A stretch of DNA of 64,000 nucleotides from CAYMMX01 sp964391675 (GCA_964391675.1 CAYMMX010000004.1:1-64000); one strand, 5' to 3'; positions 8,806 to 18,648 are shown, counted from the first letter of the stretch. Notes: generated by a model from the sequence alone, not told the origin. Translations and numbers: made by a program.

Positions 8806-9216
8806 TTAAATATCACCATTTATAAGTGCTTTTATATATTCAAATAAATTCATTTTAATTAATGTTTTAATTTTAAAGTTAATTTTTTTATTCTTGAATA
8901 AGTTTCTTTTTAAGAATAATTTATTATCTATATCATCAAATGTGGTTATTAAAAGCAGCGAAAAATCTTGTTCAATAATTTCAGATGGTTTAATTTTTTT
9001 ATATCCGTAAAATTCACCTTTAGTTTCTGTTTCATAAGAAATGTCTGAAATAGCCATTATATTTAGTTGCGACAAGTCATAATTTCTAAACAAATCCCCG
9101 GTTAGTAAATCTATACCAAAAATAATAATATTTTTACCTTCATATTCCTTTGCGATTTTATCTATTTCTTGTTGTGCTTTTTTAATTTTTAAATAATTTT
9201 TAAAGTTGGTTTTCAA
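8806..9216 (-). CDS. Unknown protein with Rossmann-like N-terminus
   Basis: 136 residues. After a helical start (YLKIKKAQQEIDKIAKEYEG) comes KNIIIFGIDLLTGDLFRNYD and LNIMAISDIS, the strand-Gly-loop-helix pattern of nucleotide- or sugar-binding Rossmann domains, as in accessory domains of surface-glycan enzymes. The glycine motif is degenerate, so binding is uncertain. I use the TTG start at 9216 because GGAGGT sits 5 bases upstream and no suitable ATG is near. It lies 16 bases downstream of the large TPR gene in the same direction and is probably its operon partner. Function unknown. Confidence 0.65.
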   Translation of the reverse strand: MKTNFKNYLKIKKAQQEIDKIAKEYEGKNIIIFGIDLLTGDLFRNYDLSQLNIMAISDISYETETKGEFYGYKKIKPSEIIEQDFSLLLITTFDDIDNKLFLKRNLFKNKKINFKIKTLIKMNLFEYIKALINGDI

Positions 9217-9232
9217 TTAAACCTCCATAAGT

Positions 9233-10996
9233 TTAAATTGTTTTTAAAAGATCTTGTGCTTCTTCTAACTCCGGAAAAATTTCAAGAGATTTTTCTAATT
9301 GAATTTTAGCATTCTTGTTATCAGATAAATTTTTATAACATTTTGCCGAATTTAAAAGCAAGTTATAATTCATAGGATTTTCATCTGTAAGTTTAAGGAA
9401 AATATTATTAGCATTTTCCCACTCTTGCAATTCATAATAGATTAAAGCTAAAAGATTTTCGTTTTCTACAGTCGGCATTTGTTCTATTGATTTTATCATA
9501 AGGAATTTTGCTTTTTCATAATCTTTTAATAAATAGTAAACTCGCCCTGTATTAAACAGCAAGAATGGGTTTAATGGGGATTCCTTTAAAGCTGCTTGTA
9601 AATATTTTAATGATTCTTTTAGTTCATTTAGAGATATTAATGTCATTGCCATGCAAGCAAGCAAATTTGGATATTTAGGGTTTTTGTCAAAAACTTTTTC
9701 ATAAAATTCTTTAGCTTTTTTATAATTTGATGTTGAATAAAAATAATTTGCGTATTCGAAAATTATAGATATATTTTCAGGAGATGTTTCATAAGCTTTT
9801 TCAAATTCATCTTTCGCATAGTCAAAGAGTCTTTTATTTAAGTATATAACACCTAAATCTTTTCTTGCATAAGAAGCTTTTGGGTTTATTTCTATAACTT
9901 TCTTGAAAATGTTTTCTGCCATATCTAAATTGTCAGTTTTTACGCATATTAATGCATATTTATGATATATTTCTTCTGAAACAATTCCAATTGATATAAT
10001 TTTTTCGTAAATTTCTTTGGCCTTAAATGGTTGTTCGACTTGCAAATATAAATCTGCAAGTTTTTGGGCTATTTCTTTAGATTTAGGATTTAGCAGTACA
10101 AGTTGTTCCATAATTTTGATAGCGTATGGATACTCTTCTGTTTTTTCATAACAACAAGCCAAGTTATATTGAAAATTGTGTTTTTCCGGATGTTGTGCAG
10201 CCAGTATTTTATAATGTTTAATTGCATCTTCATATAATCCTGCTTTAAATTCAGATAAAGCCAGAGAAACCAAATAATGTTCAAGAGGTTCTGTATCATA
10301 TGCCTTTTGAAAGTATTCGCAGGCTTCTTTATGTTTATTTTGAATTTGTAAAATAGAGGCTATATTATAGATTGTCATTGAATTTCTTGGATCTATTTCA
10401 CTTGCTTTTAAATATACATTGAAGGCTTTTTCATATTGTCCCAAAGTTAAATAGGCAGTTCCAAGATTATTATAAAGCTGCGCATGTTGGGGATTAAATT
10501 CAATTGCTTTTTCAAGATAAATTATACAATTTTCAAAGTCTTTTGCTGCTAAAAGAGCAGTTCCCGCTAAAAAATAAAATATATAATCATCTTGAATAAT
10601 TGTTAATGCTTTTTTTGCTATTTCAAAAGCTTTTTGTGGATTTTCACTTTTTAAATATAAAACTCCTAAATTTTTATAAGCTTCTACATAATTTTCTCTT
10701 AGTTCTAAAACCCTGTGATAAGCTGTTTTAGCATGAAGAATGTCATCCAGATTGTCATAGCAGTTTGCAAGATAAAACCAACTTGTTGCATCATCATTTT
10801 TATATTTTACGACAGTTTCGAAATTCTTTTTGCCATCTTCAAAATTCCCAAGATTAACATTGCTTAAACCAAGTAATTTCAAAGCTTCAATATTATTAGA
10901 ATCAGTTTTTATAAATGCTTCTAATATTTCTTTTGCTTCCTGAAATTTTTTTATAGATATAAGTTCGCTTATCTTGTCTAAATTTATACTGTCCAT
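9233..10996 (-). CDS. Large TPR repeat protein
   Basis: About 587 residues of tandem TPRs, roughly 16 repeats end to end (ATSWFYLANCYDNLDDILHA, AQLYNNLGTAYLTLGQYEKA, NPFLLFNTGRVYYLLKDYEKA). No signal peptide, membrane segment or catalytic domain is visible, so it is presumably a cytoplasmic scaffold or superhelical binding protein. I place the start at the ATG at 10996: a TTG at 11029 extends the frame, but a TATAAT box lies at 11004-11009, inside that extension and 7 bases before the ATG. The downstream gene (unknown Rossmann-like) follows closely. Two further TPR genes lie about 5 kb away, making this a TPR-rich neighbourhood. Confidence 0.85.
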   Translation of the reverse strand: MDSINLDKISELISIKKFQEAKEILEAFIKTDSNNIEALKLLGLSNVNLGNFEDGKKNFETVVKYKNDDATSWFYLANCYDNLDDILHAKTAYHRVLELRENYVEAYKNLGVLYLKSENPQKAFEIAKKALTIIQDDYIFYFLAGTALLAAKDFENCIIYLEKAIEFNPQHAQLYNNLGTAYLTLGQYEKAFNVYLKASEIDPRNSMTIYNIASILQIQNKHKEACEYFQKAYDTEPLEHYLVSLALSEFKAGLYEDAIKHYKILAAQHPEKHNFQYNLACCYEKTEEYPYAIKIMEQLVLLNPKSKEIAQKLADLYLQVEQPFKAKEIYEKIISIGIVSEEIYHKYALICVKTDNLDMAENIFKKVIEINPKASYARKDLGVIYLNKRLFDYAKDEFEKAYETSPENISIIFEYANYFYSTSNYKKAKEFYEKVFDKNPKYPNLLACMAMTLISLNELKESLKYLQAALKESPLNPFLLFNTGRVYYLLKDYEKAKFLMIKSIEQMPTVENENLLALIYYELQEWENANNIFLKLTDENPMNYNLLLNSAKCYKNLSDNKNAKIQLEKSLEIFPELEEAQDLLKTI

Positions 10997-11003
10997 ACAA
11001 TTA

Positions 11004-11009
11004 ATTATA
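11004..11009 (-). promoter_or_regulatory. -10 box for TPR gene, leaderless spacing
   Basis: TATAAT read on the minus strand, 7 bases before the ATG at 10996. The -35 region is weak (T-rich). There is no Shine-Dalgarno. Confidence 0.4.
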
Positions 11010-11132
11010 TGACAAAAATCTATAAACAAAAAAAATATATTGTATAAAAATATTAAGTTAGCTTTAATAAAGTATCAATTTTTTTTTATTTTGAGGTTTT
11101 AATAATAATAAGGTAGTGTACAAGGTTTCAGT

Positions 11133-13973
11133 GTGAAGATAAATCCTATTTTATTAAGTTTTAAGTCTAATTTGGCGGAAAATAAAGTGTCTCCCCTTAG
11201 TTATGCTGCAACAAACCCAATAAATATTGAAGATAAAAAAAAATTAGATAATAATATTGTACCTGATTATAATGTAAAAGTTCCTTTGAAATATACTAGT
11301 CAAGAGGTTCAGGATTTACCTTGCTCAATAAAAGCCCACTTGTATAAACTTGAAAATGGTCAGCGTGTTGTTATTATTCCCAAAGAAGGTCCGACAATAG
11401 TTAAAACTTATGTTAATGTCGGTTCAATGAATGAACCTGATAGAGTCAGAGGAATAAGTCATTTTATCGAGCATAATTTATTTAACGGCTCAGATGGTCT
11501 TGAGGCAGGAGAGTTTTTTGAAAAAGTTAATAAAATGGGAGCAAGTACAAATGCTTCAACCAGTTTTGCGGCAACAGATTATTACATTGAATCTAACTTG
11601 TTAAAGAAGACTGATTTAGAAAATAAAATTAAAATTCATGCATCAATGTTAGAAACTCCTAAATTTGCAAATGAAATGTTAGAAAAAGAGAAAGGACCTG
11701 TAACATCTGAAATTAATATGATTTTAGATGATCCTGAGAACATAGCTATAAACAATACCTTAAAACTACTTTATAATATAAATACTACTTCAAAAGATAT
11801 TATTGGAGGAAGTGTAGAGAATATTCAAAAAATAACAAGAGACGATGTTGTTGATTATTATAAAAGAAATTATTATCCTGCAAATATGACAACAGTTATA
11901 ACAGGTGAAGTAGATCCTGATAAAACTATGTCATTAGTATCCAAATATTTTCGTTCTAATAATATAAATCCTAAACCAAGAAATTATGAAAACTTAGTAC
12001 CTATCGAAAAAACCGTAAGAAATGACTTTATTTCGGATAAGACAAACTCAGCTATATTAAGTATGGGATTTAACGGACCTAAAAATAATGATACAAAAGA
12101 TAAAATATTGCTCGATGCTTTTCAATTTTTCTTGGTAGGTTCAAGTGTAGCAAGGTTAAACAAATCTTTGCAAGAAATTCAAACAAATGCTTTTATAGCT
12201 TCTGATAGAATTAATTCCAAACCTGATGGTAACGTTGTTATTTTATTTTCAACCCAAACGTCAGAAGGAAATGTAGAAAATGCAATTAAAAAAGTATTTA
12301 ATGAAGTAGCTGATTTAGAAAAAAATCCTCCGACGGACCAAGAACTTAGTATAGTTAAAAAGAAGCTTAAACTTAATTTAGCTCAAGTTTTTGAGAGTTC
12401 TTCGATTATTAATTCAGTTGTGGGTACAGCAATGTTGGATGATGATTTAAAGAGCGTTATGGAATTTGAAAAGATTATTGATAACCTTTCAGCAACAGAT
12501 ATTGTTAATTTTGCAAAAAAATATTTTAATTTAAACAAAGTTGCAATTACTGTTGTTCATCCGGATAATGCAACTTTAAAGTCTATAAATCAGAATTATC
12601 AAAGAGTGCATCACCCTTCTTTTACCGGTAATTCAGAAGATATAAATCATAAAACTGCAATTGATACATCAAGGATTAACCAATATGTTTTAGCAAACAA
12701 TTTTTCAGTTGTTACCAATGATGTTAATAAAGATTTAGCAACATTTGACTTAAGTCTTTCAGCTTTTGCACCTGCTAACATTAAACCTGGAGTAAGCCAA
12801 ATTTTATCTATTATCTTAAATCGTGGTTCAGGTTCAAAGGATGAAAAAAAATTCTTTATGGACTTGGAAAAACAAGGTATTCAAACAGCATTTGATGCAA
12901 GTGAAAGAGAATTGTATGTTAGTTCAATGTTTTTACCGTCAGATTCTGAAAATGCTATTAGAAGTGCAAAAGAAGTTCTTCTTAATCCCAGATTTACTGA
13001 AGAGGATTTAAAATATGCAAAAAATTTGTTAAAAGAAACACTAGAAAGCGAACCTAAAAACTCTAAAGAAGGGCTTTTAGAAGAAATGTTTAAAGGGCAG
13101 CTTTATGGTATTACAAATGAAGATATCTTAAAAAATATTGCTACAATTAATTTAGATGATGTAAAAGGACTTTATCAGTATATTATTAATAATGCTCAAG
13201 GACAGATTGTTATTTCAGGACCATTCAAGAATAATTCCGAATTTAAAAATAAAGTATTCAGTCAATTAAGTACAGATTTCAAAACCTTAAAACCCGCATC
13301 TGCAAAAGTATTTAAAAGTTATTTGCCTATTGAGAATAAAAATATTGTTGTTCAAGAACATAATAAATCTCAGGCTGAAATTCAAATGGGTTATAAATTT
13401 AAAACAAATAACAATATTAAAGACGCCATAATTTTTGATTTATTAAATACTATATTGGGAGCAACACCTTCTTCAAGATTATTCTCAGACCTTAGGGAAC
13501 AACAAAAACTTGCATATCAAGTTAATTCAAGACTAAACAACTATGATAATTCAGGTGTCATATCTTTGTTTATAAAAACAACAACTGATGAGCCTTTAAC
13601 AAAAATAACCAGTTATGATAATGTTCAAAAATCGATTAATGGTTTTAATAAACACATAAATAAATTAATGAATGAAAATGTTTCTTCTGAAGAACTTGAG
13701 AGTGCGAAGCTCAATTTAAAGAATAAAATTCTTAATTATTCAGAGTTAACTTCTGATGAGAATCGTTCTATTTTGTTAGGCTTAAAATCTTATTACGGAG
13801 TATCTCAGGATAACATGACATTAGATTTGGTCGATACAATAACAGTTGATGATATCAGAGCAGCTGCAAATTATATATTTAAGACTAATCCTACAATTTC
13901 AATTGTAGCTACAAAAAATACTATAAATAATAATAAAGAATATTTAACTTCGCTTGGAAATATTGTTAAATAA
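11133..13973 (+). CDS. M16 (pitrilysin-like) zinc metalloprotease, two-domain
   Basis: 946 residues with two tandem M16 halves. The first carries the inverted zinc motif HxxEH (HFIEH, H110-E113-H114) and the downstream Glu ligand in GPVTSEINM (near E193). The second half (about 510-930) lacks HxxEH and has the typical RLFSDLREQQKLAYQV segment, as in inactive C-terminal M16 domains. M16 enzymes degrade peptides in a clamshell chamber. The start is a GTG with a weak AAGG site. There is no signal peptide; instead the N-terminus reads INPILLSFKSNLAENK, with an SFKS motif resembling those of other proteins in the window. A Pro-Ser-Phe-Thr-Gly stretch occurs at the interdomain junction. Substrate and location are unknown. 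Confidence 0.9.
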   Translation: MKINPILLSFKSNLAENKVSPLSYAATNPINIEDKKKLDNNIVPDYNVKVPLKYTSQEVQDLPCSIKAHLYKLENGQRVVIIPKEGPTIVKTYVNVGSMNEPDRVRGISHFIEHNLFNGSDGLEAGEFFEKVNKMGASTNASTSFAATDYYIESNLLKKTDLENKIKIHASMLETPKFANEMLEKEKGPVTSEINMILDDPENIAINNTLKLLYNINTTSKDIIGGSVENIQKITRDDVVDYYKRNYYPANMTTVITGEVDPDKTMSLVSKYFRSNNINPKPRNYENLVPIEKTVRNDFISDKTNSAILSMGFNGPKNNDTKDKILLDAFQFFLVGSSVARLNKSLQEIQTNAFIASDRINSKPDGNVVILFSTQTSEGNVENAIKKVFNEVADLEKNPPTDQELSIVKKKLKLNLAQVFESSSIINSVVGTAMLDDDLKSVMEFEKIIDNLSATDIVNFAKKYFNLNKVAITVVHPDNATLKSINQNYQRVHHPSFTGNSEDINHKTAIDTSRINQYVLANNFSVVTNDVNKDLATFDLSLSAFAPANIKPGVSQILSIILNRGSGSKDEKKFFMDLEKQGIQTAFDASERELYVSSMFLPSDSENAIRSAKEVLLNPRFTEEDLKYAKNLLKETLESEPKNSKEGLLEEMFKGQLYGITNEDILKNIATINLDDVKGLYQYIINNAQGQIVISGPFKNNSEFKNKVFSQLSTDFKTLKPASAKVFKSYLPIENKNIVVQEHNKSQAEIQMGYKFKTNNNIKDAIIFDLLNTILGATPSSRLFSDLREQQKLAYQVNSRLNNYDNSGVISLFIKTTTDEPLTKITSYDNVQKSINGFNKHINKLMNENVSSEELESAKLNLKNKILNYSELTSDENRSILLGLKSYYGVSQDNMTLDLVDTITVDDIRAAANYIFKTNPTISIVATKNTINNNKEYLTSLGNIVK

Positions 13974-14048
13974 ACCTATTTTACTCTTTTTTTTTGAATT
14001 AATTAATGATATAATAAATATAATTAGAAGAGTTTTTGGAGAATCATT

Positions 14049-14837
14049 TTGGTTAATCAAGAGGAAAATTTCCTACAAATTAATAATTGGTTGCTTACGT
14101 ATAAAAAAACCGATGATAAAAAAATTAAAAAGCAATTACAAAATTTGATAGTAATTGCAGCAATGCCTTTTGTAAAAAAAATTGCATGTGGATTAGCAAG
14201 ACGTGCTACGGACCCTGTTGATGATTTAATACAAGTTGGTTCAGTCGGACTTATAAAGGCAATTGATTTATACAGACCGGAAGTCGGGACTAAATTTAAA
14301 ACCTATGCAACCTATCTTATTACCGGGGAAATAAGACATTATTTAAGAGATAAGGCCTCTATGATTAAAGCTCCAAGAGAAATTCAGGAATTGGCGTTTA
14401 GAATAAATGCTGTTATTAAAAAATTAAGCGATGACGGATTGGAACCGACTCTGGAAGAAATTGCACAAGTTTTATCTCTTCCTGTAACAAAGATTAATGA
14501 TGTTATTGAAGTGGATCGACGAAAAAGCACAATTTCATTAGACCAAACTTATAGTTTTGATGATGATGACTCAATGTCTTTAGCTGATAAAATTCCATCA
14601 GGAGATTATCAAGAGTTTTTAAATTCTTATGAAGAAAAAATTATGCTTACAAAAGCAATTTCTCAATTAAAACCAAAGATGAGAGAAGTTATTGAGCTTA
14701 GTTACTACAAAGATTTAAACCAAAGGGAAATTTCAGAAAGATTAAATATTTCTCAAATGCAGGTTTCAAGAAGATTAAAACAAGCATTAAACGATATGTA
14801 TAAAATAATAACAAAAGAGAGTAAGGTGACAAAGTGA
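14049..14837 (+). CDS. SigF/SigB-type RNA polymerase sigma factor (group 3)
   Basis: 262 residues with regions 2-4 of the sigma-70 family in the SigB/F/G arrangement: region 2 DPVDDLIQVGSVGLIKAIDL and KFKTYATYLITGEIRHYLRD (2.4), region 3 PREIQELAFRINAVIKKL, and region 4 LKPKMREVIELSYYKDLNQ with helix-turn-helix EISERLNISQMQVSRRLKQA. Region 1.1 is absent. Translation starts at TTG 14049, with GGAGA about 7 bases upstream and no ATG alternative. The stop overlaps the prepilin peptidase start by 4 bases, so the two are coupled. In cyanobacteria SigF is known to be needed for pilin expression and motility, so control of pilin genes is a reasonable inference. No anti-sigma factor gene is adjacent. 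Confidence 0.9.
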   Translation: MVNQEENFLQINNWLLTYKKTDDKKIKKQLQNLIVIAAMPFVKKIACGLARRATDPVDDLIQVGSVGLIKAIDLYRPEVGTKFKTYATYLITGEIRHYLRDKASMIKAPREIQELAFRINAVIKKLSDDGLEPTLEEIAQVLSLPVTKINDVIEVDRRKSTISLDQTYSFDDDDSMSLADKIPSGDYQEFLNSYEEKIMLTKAISQLKPKMREVIELSYYKDLNQREISERLNISQMQVSRRLKQALNDMYKIITKESKVTK

Positions 14838-15823
14838 CTTTATTAACGTTACTTGTCATTGTAATTTTATTTGTTTTTGTCTTAGGTGCTTGTATAGGAA
14901 GTTTTCTTAATGTCGTTATTCTCAGGGCTTTCAGTAATGAATCAATTGTTTTTCCAGGTTCAAAATGCCCTTCTTGCAAAACTTCATTAAAATGGTATCA
15001 TAATATCCCGATTATTTCTTACTTGTTATTAAAAGGAAAATGCGCTTTTTGTAGAGAAACAATTAGTTTTCAGTACCCTATTGTAGAGCTTGTAACAGGA
15101 TTACTTTATGTAGCTGTTTTTTTTAGATTCGAACCTGACTTAAATCTAATATTTATTTTATTTTTTGTTTCCATGTTTATTGTAATTGCAGCTACCGATA
15201 TAAAAGAAAGAGTAATCTTTGATGTTCACACTTATATTTTAATTTTTGCTGGTTTAATATATAACTTTTTTAATATCGGTCATTTATACTTTGGTGATAA
15301 AATTATTCAGATTGCTAATTTTTCTTTTGCGATAAATAATTCATTTATTGCTTCTATTTTAGGGATTGTTGCCGGAATAGTTATAATGGAAATTTTTGCC
15401 AGATTCGGGTATGTTTTAGCAGGAGTGAGAGCTTTTGGTGAGGGTGATACTTATATCGCGGCAGCGTTGGGTTCTATTTTTGGCTGGAAATATTTTATTG
15501 TAATATTATTTTATTCATTTTTAATACAAATAGTATTAACTATACCGGTTTTTATTAAAAAGATATATTTAAATAGAGACCTTAAAACATTTAGTGCCTT
15601 TTTGATTTTCTTTTTCTTAATATTTATTATTAAATGGTTAGATTATTTAAATTATTCAAATATTTTAATAATTTTTGTTATTCTAAGTTTATTATTATTC
15701 ATTTCAGGATATTATTTTTGCAGGCGTATTCTGTTAGGAATAAAAGATAAAGAAAATCTGACTTATTTGCCATTTGGTCCAGCCTTAGTTTTAGCTAGCC
15801 TTATTTTTATGTTTACGTTATAA
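14834..15823 (+). CDS. pilD: Prepilin leader peptidase / N-methyltransferase
   Basis: 329 residues, polytopic. The N-terminal methyltransferase domain has two CxxC pairs (CPSCKTSLKWYHNIPI and CAFCRETI). The aspartyl protease motifs are ATDIKERVI and GEGDTYIAAALG. It cleaves the leader of type IV prepilins at the Gly-Phe bond and methylates the new N-terminus at the cytoplasmic membrane. The C-terminus has extra hydrophobic segments beyond the usual length of about 260-290 residues. The GTG start overlaps the sigma-factor stop (GTGA). Likely substrates are the prepilins at 39180, 39958 and 52594. Confidence 0.95.
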   Translation: MTLLTLLVIVILFVFVLGACIGSFLNVVILRAFSNESIVFPGSKCPSCKTSLKWYHNIPIISYLLLKGKCAFCRETISFQYPIVELVTGLLYVAVFFRFEPDLNLIFILFFVSMFIVIAATDIKERVIFDVHTYILIFAGLIYNFFNIGHLYFGDKIIQIANFSFAINNSFIASILGIVAGIVIMEIFARFGYVLAGVRAFGEGDTYIAAALGSIFGWKYFIVILFYSFLIQIVLTIPVFIKKIYLNRDLKTFSAFLIFFFLIFIIKWLDYLNYSNILIIFVILSLLLFISGYYFCRRILLGIKDKENLTYLPFGPALVLASLIFMFTL

Positions 15824-15867
15824 AATATATACTAAGCAATTTGTTAAATTAATACGGAGATATTTAT

Positions 15868-17184
15868 ATGAACAAGACTTCTGAACTTATTGATATAAAT
15901 AATTTTGAAAGCTTGTCAAGAGAAGAATTAATTGAGGCATTGAACAATTCCAGATTAGAAACATTTAAATATGTTAATAAATTTTTGGAAGTTGAAGAAA
16001 AATGGACTTTTACTAATTTACTCTTAAAAAAACTTAATTCAATAAGACAAAAAGGTGAACTTTGTCAAACAATTTGCGATGGATTCTTGAAATTAACTAA
16101 TTCAGAAGTATGCTTTTTCTGTTTATTTAACCAAGATAATACGGCTATAGAATTTACAAAAATAGCTTATAGTAAAAAAATTAATATATCAAAATTTCTT
16201 GATAAAATTAATGATAAATGTTTGACACTTATAAAAAATGATAGTAATTCAGATAGCATAATGGATTATTTTATTTCTATTTCAGGTAAAGAATATATTA
16301 TCTTGCCGATTATATATTCAAGTTGTTTTTTGGGGTATATGTTACTGAAAAATTCAGATACTAACTTTTATAATGAAAATATTAATTTTATGAATATTTT
16401 TCCCGAACACATAGCCTTGATTTTAGAAAATATTTCATTATATCAGGAATCTGAAAAACAAAACAAGAGAAAGGTAGAATTTTTAGCGGGGATTTCTCAT
16501 GAATTTAAGACTCCTTTAAATTCAATAATAGGATTTTCTGAAATCCTAAAAATGAAAATAAAAGATTTGCTTTCTTTTAATTTGGGAGAAAATAAGATAA
16601 ATAATGTAGAATATTCTAAATACATAAATAACATATTAAAAAGCTCAAAGCATTTACTTTCCCTATTAGAAGATATTATTGATGTTTCAAAATCCCAATA
16701 CAAATTACTTGAGCTAAATTACTCTAAGTTTACACCAAGAGAAGAAGTGACACAAATCCTGTCAGTATTAGAGCAAATGATTCAAGAAAAAGAAATAAAA
16801 GTTAATTATACTTTTTGTGATATTCAAATATCCGCAGATGTTAAAAGATTTCGTCAATTAATATATAATCTTGTATCTAATGCTATTAAGTTTAATAAGA
16901 AAAAAGGTAATATTTTCATCTTAACCTATTTAAAAGATAATAAATTCTTTTTTGAAGTAACAGATACGGGTGATGGTATAAGTAAAAGAAATCAAGAGAA
17001 GATTTTTGACTTTTTTTCACAAGTTAATAGAAGTCAACTAAAAAGACAATTAGGTTCAGGAGTAGGTCTAGCTTTATGTAAAAAAATAGTCCTTGCTCAT
17101 CGCGGTGAAATATTTTTTGATTCTCAAATAAAAAAAGGTAGTCGTTTTTGGTTTTATTTACCATTGAATAAAGGAAGGAATTAA
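15868..17184 (+). CDS. Sensor histidine kinase with GAF-like input domain
   Basis: 438 residues. After a short helical lead, residues about 60-190 look like a GAF domain (RQKGELCQTICDGFLKL ... EYIILPIIYSSCFLGYMLL). The HisKA box follows: FLAGISHEFKTPLNSIIGFS, phospho-acceptor His near residue 211. The HATPase region contains LIYNLVSNAIKFNKKKG (N box), DTGDGISKRNQEKIFDFF (G1/F) and GSGVGLALCKKIV (G2). No membrane segment, so a soluble cytoplasmic sensor. No response regulator is adjacent; the receiver protein at 58844 is a possible but unproven partner. The gene ends inside a 21-bp hairpin terminator. Confidence 0.92.
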   Translation: MNKTSELIDINNFESLSREELIEALNNSRLETFKYVNKFLEVEEKWTFTNLLLKKLNSIRQKGELCQTICDGFLKLTNSEVCFFCLFNQDNTAIEFTKIAYSKKINISKFLDKINDKCLTLIKNDSNSDSIMDYFISISGKEYIILPIIYSSCFLGYMLLKNSDTNFYNENINFMNIFPEHIALILENISLYQESEKQNKRKVEFLAGISHEFKTPLNSIIGFSEILKMKIKDLLSFNLGENKINNVEYSKYINNILKSSKHLLSLLEDIIDVSKSQYKLLELNYSKFTPREEVTQILSVLEQMIQEKEIKVNYTFCDIQISADVKRFRQLIYNLVSNAIKFNKKKGNIFILTYLKDNKFFFEVTDTGDGISKRNQEKIFDFFSQVNRSQLKRQLGSGVGLALCKKIVLAHRGEIFFDSQIKKGSRFWFYLPLNKGRN

Positions 17185-17226
17185 TTGCAAAAATGAGCTC
17201 AAAAAAGCTCATTTTTGCAATTAATT
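17179..17226. terminator. Bidirectional intrinsic terminator
   Basis: A perfect 21-bp inverted repeat (17179-17199 and 17206-17226) with a 6-base loop (CAAAAA) separates the convergent histidine kinase and MFS genes. The left arm includes the kinase stop codon. A T-run within the right arm (CATTTTTGC) and AT-rich flanks fit termination in both directions. Confidence 0.75.
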
Positions 17227-17238
17227 AGAAAATTTATT

Positions 17239-18648
17239 TTATTCATTATTTTCTTCGCATAATGTTTTTCTACAACTTTTTCTTTCATCCAAGAACAAAA
17301 TTGTACAGATAACAATGCAAATTAAAGCGGATGCAACCCAGTACCAAATTGCACCATCCCAACCGAATTTACTATCAACGGCCATACCTGTTCCGGTTGC
17401 TGAGAGAACAGCTCCCAAATAACCAAAACTTCCTGTAAATCCTGTTGCTGCCGAAGCTACTTTTTTTGAACTGCTTTCTACCGCACAAAGTCCGCCAATC
17501 ATCATTTGAGGTCCATAAGTAAAGGCTCCGACTAATGCAATTAGTACAAAATCAAAATTGCTAATAGTGTTATATTTAAGCAATACTAAACAAACTGCTA
17601 CACCTACAAGATAAATTAAATTAACAGGGGCTCTTTGACCTTTAAATATTTTATCTGAAATTATACCGGCCAAAATTGTTCCTGCTATACCAAATAATGG
17701 TAATGCACTTAATTTCATTGCGGCTAATTCCATTGTATTTTGTTTAGCTTCGGTTAAGTATTTAACCATCCAATCTTCTGCACCGAACCTTATAACGTAG
17801 ACAAATATATAGGCTATTGCCAATAACCATATTGTTTTATTAAATAATATATTTTCTTTAAAAATCTGTCCGTAACTTCTGTTATCTGTTTCTTCTCCTG
17901 TTTCCTTTATAGGTTCATTTCTGTATCTCTCCACGCAAGGAAGTCCTAGTGATTGAGGTTTATCTCTTAACCTGTTAATTAGCCATAAAGCAACTAATAT
18001 TGCTAAAATTGAAGGAACTAAAAATGCCATTTTCCAGCCGTAATGCGCAACTAAAAAACCTGAGACTATTACGCTTAAAAAAGTTCCTACTTGGTGAGAA
18101 CAAGACCATAAAGACCATTTTGTTCCTCTTTCAGAATTTGAATACCAATAAGTTAAAGTTTTAGCTACGGCAGGGAATCCGGCAGATTGAAACCATCCGT
18201 TTGCTCCCCAAAAGAAAGCAAATAACCATAAAAGTATTGTAGCAGAAGGTAATCCAAAAAATGATACTTGGCCGGGTGTTATTAAAAATGCGCTGATTAA
18301 GAAACACAAATTTGATGCAGCACTTAAAATTAGTGCTGTCGGTAAAAACTTTCTAACATCTGAACCATCGGCTAATACTCCATTTATAAATTTCCCTATA
18401 CCGTATGTTAAATAAAGAGAACTGCCTAATAATCCGAGTTCTGTATTTGTATATCCAAAGTCATTACTTAGGCCGGGTAATGCTACTGCTATATTTTTCT
18501 TACAAAGATAAAAAACAACATAGCCGATAAAACAAGAATAAAACATTCTTATACGCCAATGAGTATAAGAATGTTTTATATTTTCTTCACTTCCGGTTAC
18601 TTCTTTAATTGGCGGTTCTTTAAAAAATTTCCCAATTGAACTAAACAT
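17239..18648 (-). CDS. MFS transporter, organophosphate:phosphate antiporter-like (GlpT/UhpT/UhpC)
   Basis: 469 residues with 12 predicted membrane segments. The family marks are FYLCKKNIAVALPGLSNDFG near the first loop, LGLLGSSLYLTYGIGKFING, and GANGWFQSAGFPAVAKTLTY with the conserved Trp-Phe-Gln. The family exchanges sugar phosphates or glycerol-3-phosphate for phosphate, or senses them (UhpC). Substrate cannot be assigned from sequence alone. The start ATG has AAGGAAAA just upstream. The exonuclease gene lies 31 bases upstream in the same direction, so they may be co-transcribed. It could supply host sugar phosphates to a gut organism; that is inference. Confidence 0.9.
   Translation of the reverse strand: MFSSIGKFFKEPPIKEVTGSEENIKHSYTHWRIRMFYSCFIGYVVFYLCKKNIAVALPGLSNDFGYTNTELGLLGSSLYLTYGIGKFINGVLADGSDVRKFLPTALILSAASNLCFLISAFLITPGQVSFFGLPSATILLWLFAFFWGANGWFQSAGFPAVAKTLTYWYSNSERGTKWSLWSCSHQVGTFLSVIVSGFLVAHYGWKMAFLVPSILAILVALWLINRLRDKPQSLGLPCVERYRNEPIKETGEETDNRSYGQIFKENILFNKTIWLLAIAYIFVYVIRFGAEDWMVKYLTEAKQNTMELAAMKLSALPLFGIAGTILAGIISDKIFKGQRAPVNLIYLVGVAVCLVLLKYNTISNFDFVLIALVGAFTYGPQMMIGGLCAVESSSKKVASAATGFTGSFGYLGAVLSATGTGMAVDSKFGWDGAIWYWVASALICIVICTILFLDERKSCRKTLCEENNE

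Noticed and set aside
13954..14148. 64-residue ORF before the sigma factor
   Set aside because: It overlaps both the M16 end and the sigma-factor start, is AT-biased, and the sigma frame has GGAGA plus strong homology.
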